Below are positions 1-8,765 of a stretch of DNA of 64,000 bases, one piece after another. Origin of the DNA: an uncultured Granulosicoccaceae bacterium (GTDB taxonomy: Bacteria > Pseudomonadota > Gammaproteobacteria > Granulosicoccales > Granulosicoccaceae); the NCBI GenBank assembly GCA_937931165.1, contig CALHCI010000104.1, positions 1 to 64,000 on the forward strand, written 5' to 3'. The translations under genes and the position numbers were made by a program. Position 1 is the stretch's first letter. Every line of letters begins with the position of its first letter. Under the pieces are notes generated by a model that was given only the letters and a program-made list of their open reading frames with translations, was not told where the DNA came from and searched no databases.

Positions 1-141
1 ATTCACCATCAGGAACAATATTGCGTCACATCTCGGCAAATCCGGCTCGGCACGTGGCGGGCCACGTTTCTCGCCCGATTTACCGACCTGTTTAGCACTA
101 TTGCCCCTGACTGGCGAATCCTCATGAATAATCCAGGCTAG
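1..141. repeat. Repeat-like terminus at window edge, abutting ctpA
   Basis: No convincing gene is seen here. Positions 122-141 read TCATGAATAATCCAGGCTAG and overlap the ctpA stop codon. This is almost the same as the right end of the inverted-repeat element at 55957-56131 (TCATGAATAATCCGGGCTAA), so these bases may be the terminus of another copy running off the left edge. From memory it also resembles termini of IS1380-type insertion sequences, but I could not check this. The three plus-strand frames of 1-121 gave no recognisable transposase tail. Confidence 0.4.
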
Positions 142-1442
142 CCTTTGCGGCTGAGAATGGTCAGTCCCTTGAGCAAGTTCAGTGCTTCGTTGAGCTGGTA
201 ATCGTCTTCAGCAAGGTTGGACTCTACGACCGTTTCTTCGTCGGTACTGGCTGGTGCTTCTTCATCGAGGTTGCTGAGGTGTCCGGACAAGCTCGATTCG
301 GTGATCGGTTCGATTCCGGATTCTTCGCGTTTGGAAACACGCAGGTTACCGGTGACGATATCAGGGTCGATACCCTCTGCCTGAATCGATCGACCGGACG
401 GCGTGTAGTAGCGAGCCGTTGTCAGTTTTACTGCACCGCCATTGGCAAGGTTCTGAATGGTTTGTACCGAACCTTTACCGAAAGTCTTATTGCCCATGAC
501 CACGCCGCGCCCGTGATCCTGCATGGCGCCTGCGACAATCTCGGAAGCAGATGCCGATCCACCATTGACCAGGACCACAAGTGGTGCGCCATCCAGCACG
601 TCGCCCTGCGAGGCCGAGTAGCGCAGTCTGGAATCTTCTTCCCGACCATCGGTATACACAATCAGGCCGTCGTGCAGAAATGCATCAGAAATGCCTACTG
701 CTGCGGAAAGTACGCCGCCGGGGTTGTTGCGCAGGTCGAGAACCATGCCCTGCAGATCGTTTTCTTCTTTCATCTTCTCGACAGCTTTGAGCATGTCGGC
801 AGTAGTTTTGGTTTGAAAGTGCGAAATACGCACGTAGCCGAAATTGTCTTCCAGCATTCTTGTTTTTACGCTGGTGACCTGAATTACGGCTCGGGTAATA
901 GTGATTTTCAGTGGTCTGTCTTCGCCTTCACGTACCACGGTCAGCACAATGTCGCTGCCTGGTCTGCCACGCATCAGTTTAACGGCATCGTTGAGAGCAA
1001 GACCTTTGACCGGCTTGTCGTCCAGGCGAATAATCAGATCACCGCTTAGCATGCCGGCCCTTTGCGCCGGTGTGTCATCGATGGGTGAGACGACTTTGAC
1101 AAATCCGTCTTCCATACCGACTTCAATGCCAAGGCCACCAAACTCGCCTGAGGTGCCGATTCGCAGTTCATTGAATTGCTCGGTGTTCAGATAACTCGAA
1201 TGAGGATCCAGCCCGCTGAGCATGCCGCGAATGGCGTGTTCGAGAAGGACTTCATCGGATACATCTTCAACGTAGTTGCGCTTGATACGTGCAAAAACAT
1301 CGGAAAAGGTCCGCAGCTGCTCAAGAGGCAGCACATCTGCGGTGTTGTCGCGCGCGCCGACCACCCCGTGACCCAGAGCCAGCGTGACTCCGAGTACCGC
1401 GCCGGCAGCAACCAGCGTGAGTTGTTTCGACTGCTTTGTCAT
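138..1442 (-). CDS. ctpA: Carboxyl-terminal processing protease (S41 family, CtpA-like)
   Basis: Periplasmic serine protease that trims or degrades envelope proteins, including peptidoglycan enzymes and their regulators. An N-terminal hydrophobic segment (residues about 8-30) is a signal or anchor. A PDZ domain follows (about 92-185), then the S41 catalytic domain. The Ser-Lys dyad is visible: Ser about 298 in NGGSASASEI and Lys about 323 in TFGKGSVQ. I chose ATG 1442 because GGAG at 1449-1452 lies 6 bases upstream; an in-frame TTG at 1454 would include that site. The gene is last in a minus-strand run after envC, the common gammaproteobacterial order. About 434 residues is normal for the short CtpA class. 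The family assignment is secure; the substrate is not known. Confidence 0.95.
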   Translation of the reverse strand: MTKQSKQLTLVAAGAVLGVTLALGHGVVGARDNTADVLPLEQLRTFSDVFARIKRNYVEDVSDEVLLEHAIRGMLSGLDPHSSYLNTEQFNELRIGTSGEFGGLGIEVGMEDGFVKVVSPIDDTPAQRAGMLSGDLIIRLDDKPVKGLALNDAVKLMRGRPGSDIVLTVVREGEDRPLKITITRAVIQVTSVKTRMLEDNFGYVRISHFQTKTTADMLKAVEKMKEENDLQGMVLDLRNNPGGVLSAAVGISDAFLHDGLIVYTDGREEDSRLRYSASQGDVLDGAPLVVLVNGGSASASEIVAGAMQDHGRGVVMGNKTFGKGSVQTIQNLANGGAVKLTTARYYTPSGRSIQAEGIDPDIVTGNLRVSKREESGIEPITESSLSGHLSNLDEEAPASTDEETVVESNLAEDDYQLNEALNLLKGLTILSRKG

Positions 1443-1517
1443 TAGTTGCTCCAAAACCCGTCAGGGCATGGTTGGGTTGTTCCGTAATTGTATCATTCTG
1501 AATCAATAAAGCTGCGT

Positions 1518-2648
1518 CTAAGATCCAGTATCTTGCGAAATTCTGCGCATTTCCAGCCAGTCAGCCGGGTTCAGCGTGTTGGCGTTGTGTCTTACTTCAA
1601 AATAAAGGCCGCTGTCGTCGTTTCCAATACCTGACCCGATAGTGCCGATTGTGTCGCCGGTGAGCACCTGCTGGCCCGGCTGCACAATCAGAAAATCGGT
1701 CATTCCATACAGGCTCATGTACCCCTCACCGTGGTCGACTATGGCCACGTTGCCGAGTCCCTGCATGCGATCTGCGAAAACCACTGTCCCGTCAAAAACG
1801 GCATTAATTTCCTGCCCGAGCGGTGCTTTGATGACCAGACCTTCCCATTTGAGCAACCCCTGCGCCTTTGGTTCAGCAAAGTGATGCTGGATTTTTCCCT
1901 CTGTCGGGTCCGTCAACTGTCCCTGCATCGTTGTGAAAAGAGCCTTTTGCGGATCTTCGGTGATCTCGGCAAGACGTCGCTGTAAGTGCGCTTGTCTGTC
2001 CTGTTTTTGCACAATTGTGCTGGTTAGACTGGAAAATTGCGCTTCCAGCAGTCTTCGTTTTTCTACCAGTCCCAGCCGGTCATCAGCAAGTGATTGTACT
2101 GACCTCAGCAAGCTCTGCTGCGAATCGGACAGCGATGCTTTGCTATCTATCAGGCGCTGTTTCTCGGACACGAAATTATTCAACAGGCTTTTGGTTTTAT
2201 GCAGCTGAAATTTCTTCAGTGCCAGCGCACGGTGCTGTTCGATTGATCTTCCCAGCAGGTCTTCGAGCAGTGTGGGTTTTGGCGCTGCGTTAAGCTTGTT
2301 TTCAATAAATTTCAGCGCCTCACCGGTATCAGTGATTTTTTGCGCCAATTGCTCTATTTGCGCTTCAATGTTGTTGATACCGTCAGTGAGGCCGGGCTTG
2401 CTGTCGATGACGTCCCGGGACTGTATATCCAGATTGCCAAGCTCTCTGCCGATTTCGTCCATACGGCTAATAATGGCATTCCGGTGTTCTTTGGCGGTAT
2501 TGATCTCAAGGGAAATCGACTCTATGCCCTGTAGGTAACGGTGTAGCGTCGCTTCGGTATCTGTGGCGGTATGTCCGATAGTGGCCTTGATGCAGATCAG
2601 GGCAAGCAGACTACTGGTAGCGAATTTGGCAATGGCGAGCTTTTTCAA
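1518..2648 (-). CDS. envC: Murein hydrolase activator EnvC (coiled coil plus degenerate LytM domain)
   Basis: Periplasmic activator of cell-division amidases (AmiA/AmiB in E. coli). The N-terminus has a signal sequence (residues 1-27). A long heptad-rich coiled coil fills roughly 30-240, and an M23/LytM domain fills the last 120 residues. The LytM domain has lost catalytic metal ligands: the usual Y-x-H near VDHGEGYMSLYGM is replaced by Met, and the usual HxH becomes YFEVRH. This agrees with EnvC being an activator rather than a hydrolase. The start codon is TTG at 2648, chosen because the signal peptide begins there; I see no clear ribosome-binding site. The gene lies 15 bases after the upstream membrane-protein gene and 75 bases before ctpA, so co-transcription is likely. 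Confidence 0.9.
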   Translation of the reverse strand: MKKLAIAKFATSSLLALICIKATIGHTATDTEATLHRYLQGIESISLEINTAKEHRNAIISRMDEIGRELGNLDIQSRDVIDSKPGLTDGINNIEAQIEQLAQKITDTGEALKFIENKLNAAPKPTLLEDLLGRSIEQHRALALKKFQLHKTKSLLNNFVSEKQRLIDSKASLSDSQQSLLRSVQSLADDRLGLVEKRRLLEAQFSSLTSTIVQKQDRQAHLQRRLAEITEDPQKALFTTMQGQLTDPTEGKIQHHFAEPKAQGLLKWEGLVIKAPLGQEINAVFDGTVVFADRMQGLGNVAIVDHGEGYMSLYGMTDFLIVQPGQQVLTGDTIGTIGSGIGNDDSGLYFEVRHNANTLNPADWLEMRRISQDTGS

Positions 2649-2663
2649 AACGTAGCGGGCGTT

Positions 2664-3089
2664 TCACCCCGGCGGTAATGCCAGATGCTCAACACCTCTT
2701 TTCTCTCTGATCCAATTGATTGTCTGGTGAACAGCCGGGACAGAAACCAACTGTTTTTCGAACTTTTTCTTGCCTGGAAAATCGGCAACAAAAAGTCCAA
2801 GAAAAATCGTTAGTAATCCCTGTCCGGGAAGGATCAGCATCAGGATACCCGCCACGATCAAAACAGCGCCGAGCATATTGCGTCCCACCCACACAAGAGA
2901 ATAGTGGATGCCGGCGATTTTGGTACTGGATTGATCAGGATTTCCGTGGCTGACAAAGTAATCTGCCGGGATTCTGGTCAGCAGCAATGGCACCAGTGCC
3001 AGACTGAGCAGAAACATCGCCAGCGAAATCCAGCCGAGCCAGATCAGATACGGGGTAAATAACTCGCTCAGTCGGGATAGTACATCCAT
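2664..3089 (-). CDS. PGPGW-like small transmembrane protein
   Basis: A 141-residue membrane protein with about three hydrophobic segments: near 14-36, 65-85 and a short one near 87-102. The LPGQGLLTIFLGLFVADFPG stretch matches the Pro-Gly core after which the PGPGW family is named. It ends in a basic, soluble tail. Function is unknown in the family. The ATG at 3089 gives a sensible N-terminus. It lies between a putative metalloprotease gene and envC on the same strand with short gaps, suggesting an envelope-related operon. Confidence 0.7.
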   Translation of the reverse strand: MDVLSRLSELFTPYLIWLGWISLAMFLLSLALVPLLLTRIPADYFVSHGNPDQSSTKIAGIHYSLVWVGRNMLGAVLIVAGILMLILPGQGLLTIFLGLFVADFPGKKKFEKQLVSVPAVHQTINWIREKRGVEHLALPPG

Positions 3090-3143
3090 TCAGGTTTCTG
3101 CGTGACAGGTGGCTTTTTAGTGTAACCCGAAGTGCCTGTATGC

Positions 3144-3917
3144 TTATTCTATCCATGCGATTTCGCGGGCCGTGATGGTGTTAATCCGGGTGCTTCTCAG
3201 GCTTTCTGCCATGTAGGAACTGTAGCTTGAGGTGGGTATCTCCCCGGCCATGATTTCAGCATATCGCTGCGGATACAGTGGTTGGCGGTGCGGGTTGGCA
3301 TATCCTTGCGGATAAAGCGGTGTGCCAAAGTAGCTGTACTTGTCAGTAGCGCCGACGGTGTGCAGGATTTCGTGTGCAATCACAATGTTGTTCTGGCTAT
3401 TCTGGCTGGGGTCTGAAAAGGCATGCACGACACCAATCAGTCCCTTCTGCAGACCGACCGAGTGTGGCAGTTCGGCTTCGTCTGAGCGGAAGCTGACAAA
3501 CACCCTGACTCGTCGCAGGTTGGATTCACTGTCCGGTGTGTTTCGCCACACCCACCAGCGCAGTTTCAAGCCCCACCAGACAATCGCTGCCACATTATTA
3601 TTGGTTGGCAGTAGTGGCGGGTCTGATTTGACCTGGTGACCAAGTCTTGTTTGCAGTGGTTGTTTTTGCGGCAGATCAAAGCGCTCTGCTTCCCTGCTGA
3701 TCCATCGGTCAATTTCAGTAAAGTCATTGTCCGTTAATGACTGGATATAATTATGTGTGTGCAGCGTGCCGTCACCGTTGATTGGATAAACGATGACGTC
3801 CAGCGGTTCGTGCCACAGCCTTGAGTAGATCCGCTGATGCGTCGAGATTGCGAAAATGGTCACCATTGCACAAAACAAAATCGACGTACGGAGGAAATTA
3901 AAACTGAGAAGTTTCAC
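3144..3917 (-). CDS. Uncharacterised membrane-anchored protein with a zinc-metallopeptidase-like HExxH motif
   Basis: 257 residues starting with GTG at 3917. One hydrophobic segment near residues 8-25 should anchor it in the inner membrane with the rest in the periplasm. The sequence IAHEILHTVGATDKY in the C-terminal half contains HExxH, the zinc-binding signature of metallopeptidases. A downstream YSYFGTPLYPQGYANP region is rich in Tyr and Pro. I do not recognise a named family. It heads the minus-strand run leading to envC and ctpA, so an envelope role is possible but inferred only from position. The third zinc ligand cannot be assigned by eye. Confidence 0.6.
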   Translation of the reverse strand: MKLLSFNFLRTSILFCAMVTIFAISTHQRIYSRLWHEPLDVIVYPINGDGTLHTHNYIQSLTDNDFTEIDRWISREAERFDLPQKQPLQTRLGHQVKSDPPLLPTNNNVAAIVWWGLKLRWWVWRNTPDSESNLRRVRVFVSFRSDEAELPHSVGLQKGLIGVVHAFSDPSQNSQNNIVIAHEILHTVGATDKYSYFGTPLYPQGYANPHRQPLYPQRYAEIMAGEIPTSSYSSYMAESLRSTRINTITAREIAWIE

Positions 3918-4364
3918 TATTACTTGTGACCCTTTCGGCCGGGCGGAACGCCCCTGGTTCGTGTTGATAAGGTGTCATGGTGGAGCAGAGTAACGGCGTG
4001 CCGGAAGTGAACTTGAGAGCCTGTTCGCCGGTTCTGAGTCGTGCTTCCAGTGATTGTGTCAGAAACGTAACAGTGCGTTTTTTTGCTGGCTGCGCCGTAT
4101 GCCGGCAAATACGACGCAATTGCGATTCTTCGAGCGTGGATGTCGCCTGAGATTCATTTGGTGTTGAAAATCCGCGCGACATTCCAGCGAATGCGTTGTA
4201 AGATAAATCCTACAAGGATAGATGGTGCGCGGCTGTATCAAGTCTCAGGGGTGTTGGATCACAGAGCTTGGCAGGATAGCCTCCCGCTCAGAGCAAGCGG
4301 AGTCTGTCACCTAACGATATAGCATGCGTTTTTTTAACAATAACTAAAGCTTCGCTCAGTATCT
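3918..4364. other. Intergenic region between divergent metalloprotease-like gene and cold-shock gene
   Basis: About 450 bases with no believable gene: open frames here are short, overlap in several frames and show no family features. The region must hold both divergent promoters and a long 5' leader for the cold-shock gene, which is typical of csp mRNAs. A small hairpin (ATCCT-ACA-AGGAT, 4206-4218) and an imperfect one near 4281-4299 (CCGCT...AGCGG) are visible. A run of seven T residues occurs at 4329-4335. I could not assign a promoter with confidence. Confidence 0.4.
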
Positions 4365-4375
4365 AGGAGATAGCA

Positions 4376-4435
4376 ATGAGGCGAATAGGGTTCATAGAGC
4401 ATGGAAAAATCAATCGGTACGGTCAAGTGGTTTGA
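4376..4435 (+). CDS. Possible 19-codon upstream ORF overlapping the cold-shock gene
   Basis: An ATG at 4376 lies 5 bases after a strong Shine-Dalgarno sequence AGGAGA (4365-4370). It opens a 19-codon frame (starting MRRIGFIEHGK) that ends at TGA 4433-4435, inside the cold-shock gene and in another frame. The csp start at 4401 has only a weak AGGG (4387-4390). Thus the best ribosome site here serves the mini-ORF. It may tune csp translation by coupling or competition. It has no known homologue and could be chance. Confidence 0.35.
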   Translation: MRRIGFIEHGKINRYGQVV

Positions 4436-4622
4436 CAACGCCAAAGGGTACGGGTTTATCGTGAACGATGCAGGTGAAGACGTATTTGTTCACTACCGTT
4501 CAATTGAGGGTGAGGGTTATAAAACACTCGCCGAAGGTCAGCAGGTAGAGTACCTTCAAACTAAAAGTGAGAAAGGCTGGCAGGCAGCAGAAGTAACCAG
4601 ACTGCCGGGTGTTGACGAGTAG
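4401..4622 (+). CDS. Cold-shock domain protein (CspA family)
   Basis: A 73-residue single cold-shock domain that binds single-stranded RNA/DNA and unwinds RNA secondary structure. Both signature motifs are present: RNP1-like KGYGFI (residues 15-20) and RNP2-like VFVHY (28-32). The early GTVKWFDNAKGYGF block is typical. The C-terminus QAAEVTRLPG is slightly longer than in E. coli CspA. The gene stands alone, downstream of a long leader and an overlapping upstream ORF. Whether it is cold-induced or constitutive cannot be told from the sequence. Confidence 0.95.
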   Translation: MEKSIGTVKWFDNAKGYGFIVNDAGEDVFVHYRSIEGEGYKTLAEGQQVEYLQTKSEKGWQAAEVTRLPGVDE

Positions 4623-4716
4623 CTCGTTTACCGCTTTTCTGTCGTTAAAGTCACAATCAAAAGTTTTGACAAATACCGTCTTTCCTCCGGCGTAAACAAC
4701 GCTAAGACGGCGGAGA

Positions 4717-4733
4717 CCGGGCTACACGCCCGG
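4717..4733. other. GC-rich hairpin between csp and fadD 3' ends
   Basis: CCGGGC-TACAC-GCCCGG forms a 6-bp perfect stem with a 5-base loop in the gap between the convergent csp and fadD genes. It has no T-run on either side, so it is not a classical intrinsic terminator, but its place between convergent genes makes a role in 3' end definition likely. Confidence 0.35.
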
Positions 4734-4777
4734 CCCCAGTGCTACTTATATCTGAAGGCCTGCTGTGAAGTGAAAGA

Positions 4778-6460
4778 CTAGGCTTTGTTATCAAGTTCAC
4801 GCAACTCTCTTCGTAATATTTTGCCGACATTGGTTTTCGGCAGCTCATCGACAAAACTCACCAGTTTAGGACGCTTGTACCCGGTAAGATTTTCTTTGCA
4901 GTACGCCATTAATTCGTCTTCGGTTAATGATTTGTTTTTAGCAACTACATAGACTTTAACGATTTCACCTGAGTGATCATCGGGTACGCCGATAGCACCG
5001 ACTTCCAGTACATCGGGGTGCGACTGCACCACGTTTTCTACTTCATTGGGGTAGACGTTAAATCCTGATACCAGAATCATATCTTTCAAACGATCGACAA
5101 TCGTGAAGTAGCCGTTTTCGTCCATGATGGCGATATCACCGGTGTGCAGCCAGTTATCTGCATCCATGACTTCGGCGGTTGCTTCCTCCCTTTGCCAGTA
5201 GCCGCGCATCACCTGAGGTCCTCTTATACAGAGTTCGCCTCGTTCTCCGACTGGCAGGATGTTGCCGTTCTCATCTTTGACGCAGCCTTCTGTAGAAGAA
5301 ATTGGAAGTCCAATCGCACCGTTGTAGTCGGTAGCTGTTATCGGGTTGATGCAAGCTGCCGGACTCGTTTCGGTTAAACCGTAAGCTTCAATAAGCGGGC
5401 AACCGGTGACTTGTTTCCACTCCGTGGCAACGGACTCCTGCACTGCCATGCCGCCGCCCAGTGTCATGCGCAGACTTGAAAAATCTATTTTGTCAAAACC
5501 CGGTGTATTGAGCAGTGCATTAAATAAGGTATTAACGCCTGTGAAGGCTGTGAACTCATGTTTGCCGAGTTCTTTGACAAACGCCGGCAAATCTCTCGGG
5601 TTGAGTATCAGCACATTCTTGGCACCGAGCTTTGCATAGACAAGACAGTTAGCGGTAAGTGCAAAGATATGATAGAGCGGCAGTGCGGTAATAATAGTTT
5701 CACTGCCCTCTTTAATGTCTGCCGGCCTCAGCCATTCATATGACTGCTGCATATTCGCAACCATATTGCCATGCGTCAGCATTGCGCCTTTGGCAACACC
5801 GGTGGTGCCGCCGGTGTACTGCAGAAACGCAATATCGTCATGGTTGAGTCCGTCGGCTTTAAAATGCTGTGCGCTTTTCCCCTGTGACAAGACCTGATTA
5901 AAAGAAACAGCACTTGGAATTGAAAACGCCGGCACCATTTTCTTAACGTACTTAACAACGGTATTAACCAACAGGGATTTAGGAAAGCCGAGCATATCTC
6001 CAATGCGTGTTGTCACGATAACATCGGGGGATACCTCGGGTAACACCTGCTCAAGTGTATGTGCAAAATTCTCCACCAGAATAATGCCTTTGGCGCCCGA
6101 ATCTTTCAGTTGGTGTTGCAGTTCACGCGCTGTATAAAGCGGGTTGGTATTGACGACGGTTAACCCTGCTCGCAGGATGCCGAGGACTGCAATTGGGTAT
6201 TGCAGCATATTTGGCATCATGATCGCGACGCGATCGCCTTTGGTGAATTTACCGGTTGAGTGCAGCCAGTTGCTCAGTGACTGAGAGTATTCGTCAAGCT
6301 GGCCATAGGTGATTTCAGCCCCCATACTGGAGTAGGCAATGTTGTCACGGAACCTTTCGATACTTTCTTCGAATATTTCCACAACGCTGTTGTAGGCATC
6401 GGTGTCTGCAAATTCCGGTACGCCGGGCGGGTAACTCTTGAGCCAGGGTTTTTCTGTCAT
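4778..6460 (-). CDS. fadD: Long-chain fatty acid-CoA ligase
   Basis: Activates fatty acids to acyl-CoA with ATP, the first step of beta-oxidation, at the inner face of the cytoplasmic membrane. ANL-superfamily motifs are all visible: the P-loop YTGGTTGVAKGAMLTHGN, the YGLTETSP motif, the WLHTGDIA adenylate-binding Asp, the DRLKDMILVSGFNVYPNEVE hinge and signature, and the C-terminal catalytic Lys in PKTNVGKILRREL. About 560 residues is the normal FadD length. ATG 6460 (MTEKPWLKSYPPGVPE) matches the usual FadD N-terminus; an in-frame TTG at 6472 adds four residues. It is divergent from the alpha/beta hydrolase gene. Assignment as long-chain-specific rests on overall resemblance. Confidence 0.92.
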   Translation of the reverse strand: MTEKPWLKSYPPGVPEFADTDAYNSVVEIFEESIERFRDNIAYSSMGAEITYGQLDEYSQSLSNWLHSTGKFTKGDRVAIMMPNMLQYPIAVLGILRAGLTVVNTNPLYTARELQHQLKDSGAKGIILVENFAHTLEQVLPEVSPDVIVTTRIGDMLGFPKSLLVNTVVKYVKKMVPAFSIPSAVSFNQVLSQGKSAQHFKADGLNHDDIAFLQYTGGTTGVAKGAMLTHGNMVANMQQSYEWLRPADIKEGSETIITALPLYHIFALTANCLVYAKLGAKNVLILNPRDLPAFVKELGKHEFTAFTGVNTLFNALLNTPGFDKIDFSSLRMTLGGGMAVQESVATEWKQVTGCPLIEAYGLTETSPAACINPITATDYNGAIGLPISSTEGCVKDENGNILPVGERGELCIRGPQVMRGYWQREEATAEVMDADNWLHTGDIAIMDENGYFTIVDRLKDMILVSGFNVYPNEVENVVQSHPDVLEVGAIGVPDDHSGEIVKVYVVAKNKSLTEDELMAYCKENLTGYKRPKLVSFVDELPKTNVGKILRRELRELDNKA

Positions 6461-6580
6461 TTTCTTAACCAACCATTTTATTCAAGGTGGAGACCGCGGG
6501 CACCTGCCCGTGTATTGTCTGACTTATTTGTATGTTGCCTGCATCGATAATCCCTTGGCGATACTTTTACATGTCACTCT

Positions 6581-7441
6581 ATGAGTATATCTAAAACGCT
6601 TAACTTTTCTGCCTCTGATGGCGTCAAGATTGCCGCAAGTTCATACGGCAGTGATCAGCACCCGACAGTCATTATGCTGCACGGTGCCGGACAGACCAGG
6701 CATTCCTGGCACCGCAGTGCAGTAAAAATAGCTGAAAGCGACTTTAATGTGGTTACCGTTGATACTCGTGGTCATGGCGACAGCACCTGGAGCGAGCACA
6801 AGGATTACTCGTTAGATACTCTGGTAAGCGACTTACACAGTGTTATCACGCAACTGAATGCCGGCAGACCAACAGTGGTGGGCGCTTCACTCGGCGGTAT
6901 CACCGCACTACTTGCACAGGGAGAGAGCAATATCCGCTTGTTCGAGGCGCTGGCGCTGGTGGACATCACCCCGAAAATAGACAAACAGGGGGTAGCACGG
7001 ATTCTGGAGTTTATGAATCGTTTCGAGGAGGGGTTTGAGACGGTAGCCCAGGCCTCCGCAGCAGTTGCCGACTACAAAGGTGGTTCGCAATCTGCCGCCA
7101 GCCAGAATCCGGAGGGATTGCTAAAAAATCTCAGGCTGCGGGACAACGGCCGGTACTACTGGCACTGGGATCCGGCATTGCTGGATCATGTCAGTGGCTT
7201 TGGTGATGAAGTGGTCGAGCGGCAGCGCATGGCGGCGCAGGCACTCAGCCTGCCGGTGTTGCTGTTGCACGGCAAGCTCAGTGAAATTGTCAGTGATGAT
7301 GACGCTGCGGATTTTCTGCAACTGGTTCCGCATGCCCGCTATGTCGATATCGCACAGGCCAGCCACATGCTGGCCACTGACAATAACGACTTATTTGCTA
7401 ATGCTATTGTTGAATTTCTATTGGACAGCAGCGCCGTTTAA
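6581..7441 (+). CDS. Alpha/beta-fold hydrolase
   Basis: A 286-residue cytosolic alpha/beta hydrolase. The oxyanion-hole HG motif is in [12 protein letters not shown] (near residue 30). The nucleophile elbow is GASLGG (Ser near 103). An acid-loop segment is [16 protein letters not shown], and the catalytic His is likely in QASHMLATD near 268. This arrangement fits esterases, lipases and haloperoxidase-like enzymes; the substrate is unknown. It is divergent from fadD, which hints at lipid or acyl-ester metabolism, by position only. Its stop codon overlaps the convergent ychJ stop region by 4 bases (7438-7441). Confidence 0.85.
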   Translation: MSISKTLNFSASDGVKIAASSYGSDQHPTVIMLHGAGQTRHSWHRSAVKIAESDFNVVTVDTRGHGDSTWSEHKDYSLDTLVSDLHSVITQLNAGRPTVVGASLGGITALLAQGESNIRLFEALALVDITPKIDKQGVARILEFMNRFEEGFETVAQASAAVADYKGGSQSAASQNPEGLLKNLRLRDNGRYYWHWDPALLDHVSGFGDEVVERQRMAAQALSLPVLLLHGKLSEIVSDDDAADFLQLVPHARYVDIAQASHMLATDNNDLFANAIVEFLLDSSAV

Positions 7442-7935
7442 GCGGCCTTACCACAGCATTTTTTATATTTCTTGCCGCTGCCACAGCTGCATGGGTCATT
7501 GCGGCCCACCTTTGGCGCATCACGACGAACCTGCTGTACTTTGGGTGCTTCCGCATCAACAAAGTACCACTCGCCATCCAGTTTTTCGAAAAGGCTGAGT
7601 TCATGGTGATTGATTAATTTGCCTTTGGCATCGTTAAATCGGGCAATAAATTCCACTGTGCCGTTTTGATCGTTTTCGGTGCCGTCGGTTGTGTTCAGGA
7701 TTTCGAGTTCCAGCCACTCGGAGTTTTCCGCCCACTCGCGAGTGCTTTTGACATCAATTTCACCTCGATGCGCAGGATGGTGGGTGGTCTGAATGTAGTC
7801 AATGTTGGCGAAAGTATGTGCGGTATACCGCGAACGGATTAGTGCCAGCGCCGTTTCCGGTTTTTTCTTGCCTTTCAGATACGGGGCGCAACATTCTGAA
7901 AATTTTACACCTGAACAGCATGGGCACTGACTCAT
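7438..7935 (-). CDS. ychJ: YchJ family protein with two SEC-C zinc motifs
   Basis: A 165-residue protein of the YchJ/UPF0225 family. A Cys-rich SEC-C-like motif starts the protein (CPCCSG...CC, residues 4-15), an NTF2-like YchJ middle domain follows, and the C-terminus has the classic SEC-C motif [15 protein letters not shown] that binds zinc. The start is ATG 7935, supported by GGAG at 7945-7948, nine bases upstream; the longer open frame upstream adds sequence without family resemblance. Function is unknown; SEC-C motifs mediate protein or ribosome contacts in SecA. It is convergent with the hydrolase gene and overlaps its end by 4 bases. Confidence 0.9.
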   Translation of the reverse strand: MSQCPCCSGVKFSECCAPYLKGKKKPETALALIRSRYTAHTFANIDYIQTTHHPAHRGEIDVKSTREWAENSEWLELEILNTTDGTENDQNGTVEFIARFNDAKGKLINHHELSLFEKLDGEWYFVDAEAPKVQQVRRDAPKVGRNDPCSCGSGKKYKKCCGKAA

Positions 7936-8068
7936 TAAATCTTTCTCCGACAACCGGTAGTTATTAGTTATATATGTGTTTGTGAGGCGGATGCATGTTG
8001 CCACAGTGATGCCGGGGCTTACTGATGCAATACGACATACCCACTGATGTTTGATCAGGGGTGGCGCC

Positions 8069-8383
8069 TCAATTCGGCAATTCTTCCATATCGATGTCCA
8101 GATGCATAGAGAGCAATTGACTGCCAAGCATCCCGACGACTCCATCGCGCCTGTTTTCTCCGGATGTGCTGAACTCAAACCGGTACCAGCGCGCTACGTT
8201 CATATGGCCGTTTTTGTCGCGTTGCAGACGCAATTTACTGAGCGTGACGGTTTCATCCAGCAGTTGCACGCTACAGCGTTTGCAGGCACCGCGGGCCAGC
8301 ACAATCGCGTTTTCACGACTCTGCGCGCCGGACCACCAGAACCACAGCGCTGCAGCGATAACAATAATGAAGAGAAACTCCAT
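8069..8383 (-). CDS. DUF3301 family membrane-anchored protein
   Basis: A 104-residue protein with a single N-terminal membrane segment (about residues 3-18) followed by a soluble domain. The pattern [15 protein letters not shown] and [19 protein letters not shown] is typical of DUF3301 proteins found across gammaproteobacteria. Two cysteines (CKRC) are close together and may bind a metal or form a disulfide. No function is known. The gene lies on the minus strand about 130 bases before ychJ and is divergent from the DUF1244 gene. Confidence 0.8.
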   Translation of the reverse strand: MEFLFIIVIAAALWFWWSGAQSRENAIVLARGACKRCSVQLLDETVTLSKLRLQRDKNGHMNVARWYRFEFSTSGENRRDGVVGMLGSQLLSMHLDIDMEELPN

Positions 8384-8460
8384 GCGGTAGGATGGTCCTG
8401 ACTGTGGTTTCGGGCAATCGTCATTATACTAGTCATTAATCCCTATCAAGAGAAATCAAA

Positions 8461-8754
8461 ATGGACAAACAACAGCAAACTGAACTGGAAGCAGCAGCAT
8501 TCCGGCGTCTGGTCAGTCATCTGCAAGGCCGCACCGATGTGCAAAACATCGATCTGATGAACCTGGCCGGATTCTGCCGCAACTGTCTGTCCAAGTGGTA
8601 CACAGAAGAGGCAAAAGAGCGAGATCTCGATATTGACCTCGATGATGTCCGTGAAGCGGTCTACGGTATGCCTTATCAGGAATGGAAAGCGAAGTACCAG
8701 AGTGAAGCGACAGATGATCAAAAGGCTGCCTATGCGGCCCGCAAACCGGACTAA
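8461..8754 (+). CDS. DUF1244 family protein
   Basis: A 97-residue soluble protein. The NLAGFCRNCLSKWY segment and the following acidic helix with YGMPYQEWKAKYQ identify the DUF1244 family, a small helical domain widespread in proteobacteria with no established role. The Cys pair CRNC is conserved in the family. The ATG follows a purine-rich AAGAGAAATCAAA stretch. It lies 11 bases before the next gene, so both are probably one transcript. Confidence 0.85.
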   Translation: MDKQQQTELEAAAFRRLVSHLQGRTDVQNIDLMNLAGFCRNCLSKWYTEEAKERDLDIDLDDVREAVYGMPYQEWKAKYQSEATDDQKAAYAARKPD

Positions 8755-8765
8755 CGGTAGCTGCA

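Noticed and set aside
1-137. Possible tail of a transposase gene at the left edge
   Set aside because: All three plus frames were read; none shows a recognisable transposase C-terminus, so only the terminus-like repeat is reported.
279-1049. 256-codon plus-strand open frame opposite ctpA
   Set aside because: It is fully antisense to a well-supported protease gene and shows no family features; the length reflects codon bias of ctpA.
3898-4322. Several 60-94-codon frames in the csp upstream region, both strands
   Set aside because: Mutually overlapping, no ribosome sites or family resemblance; treated as leader and promoter region.
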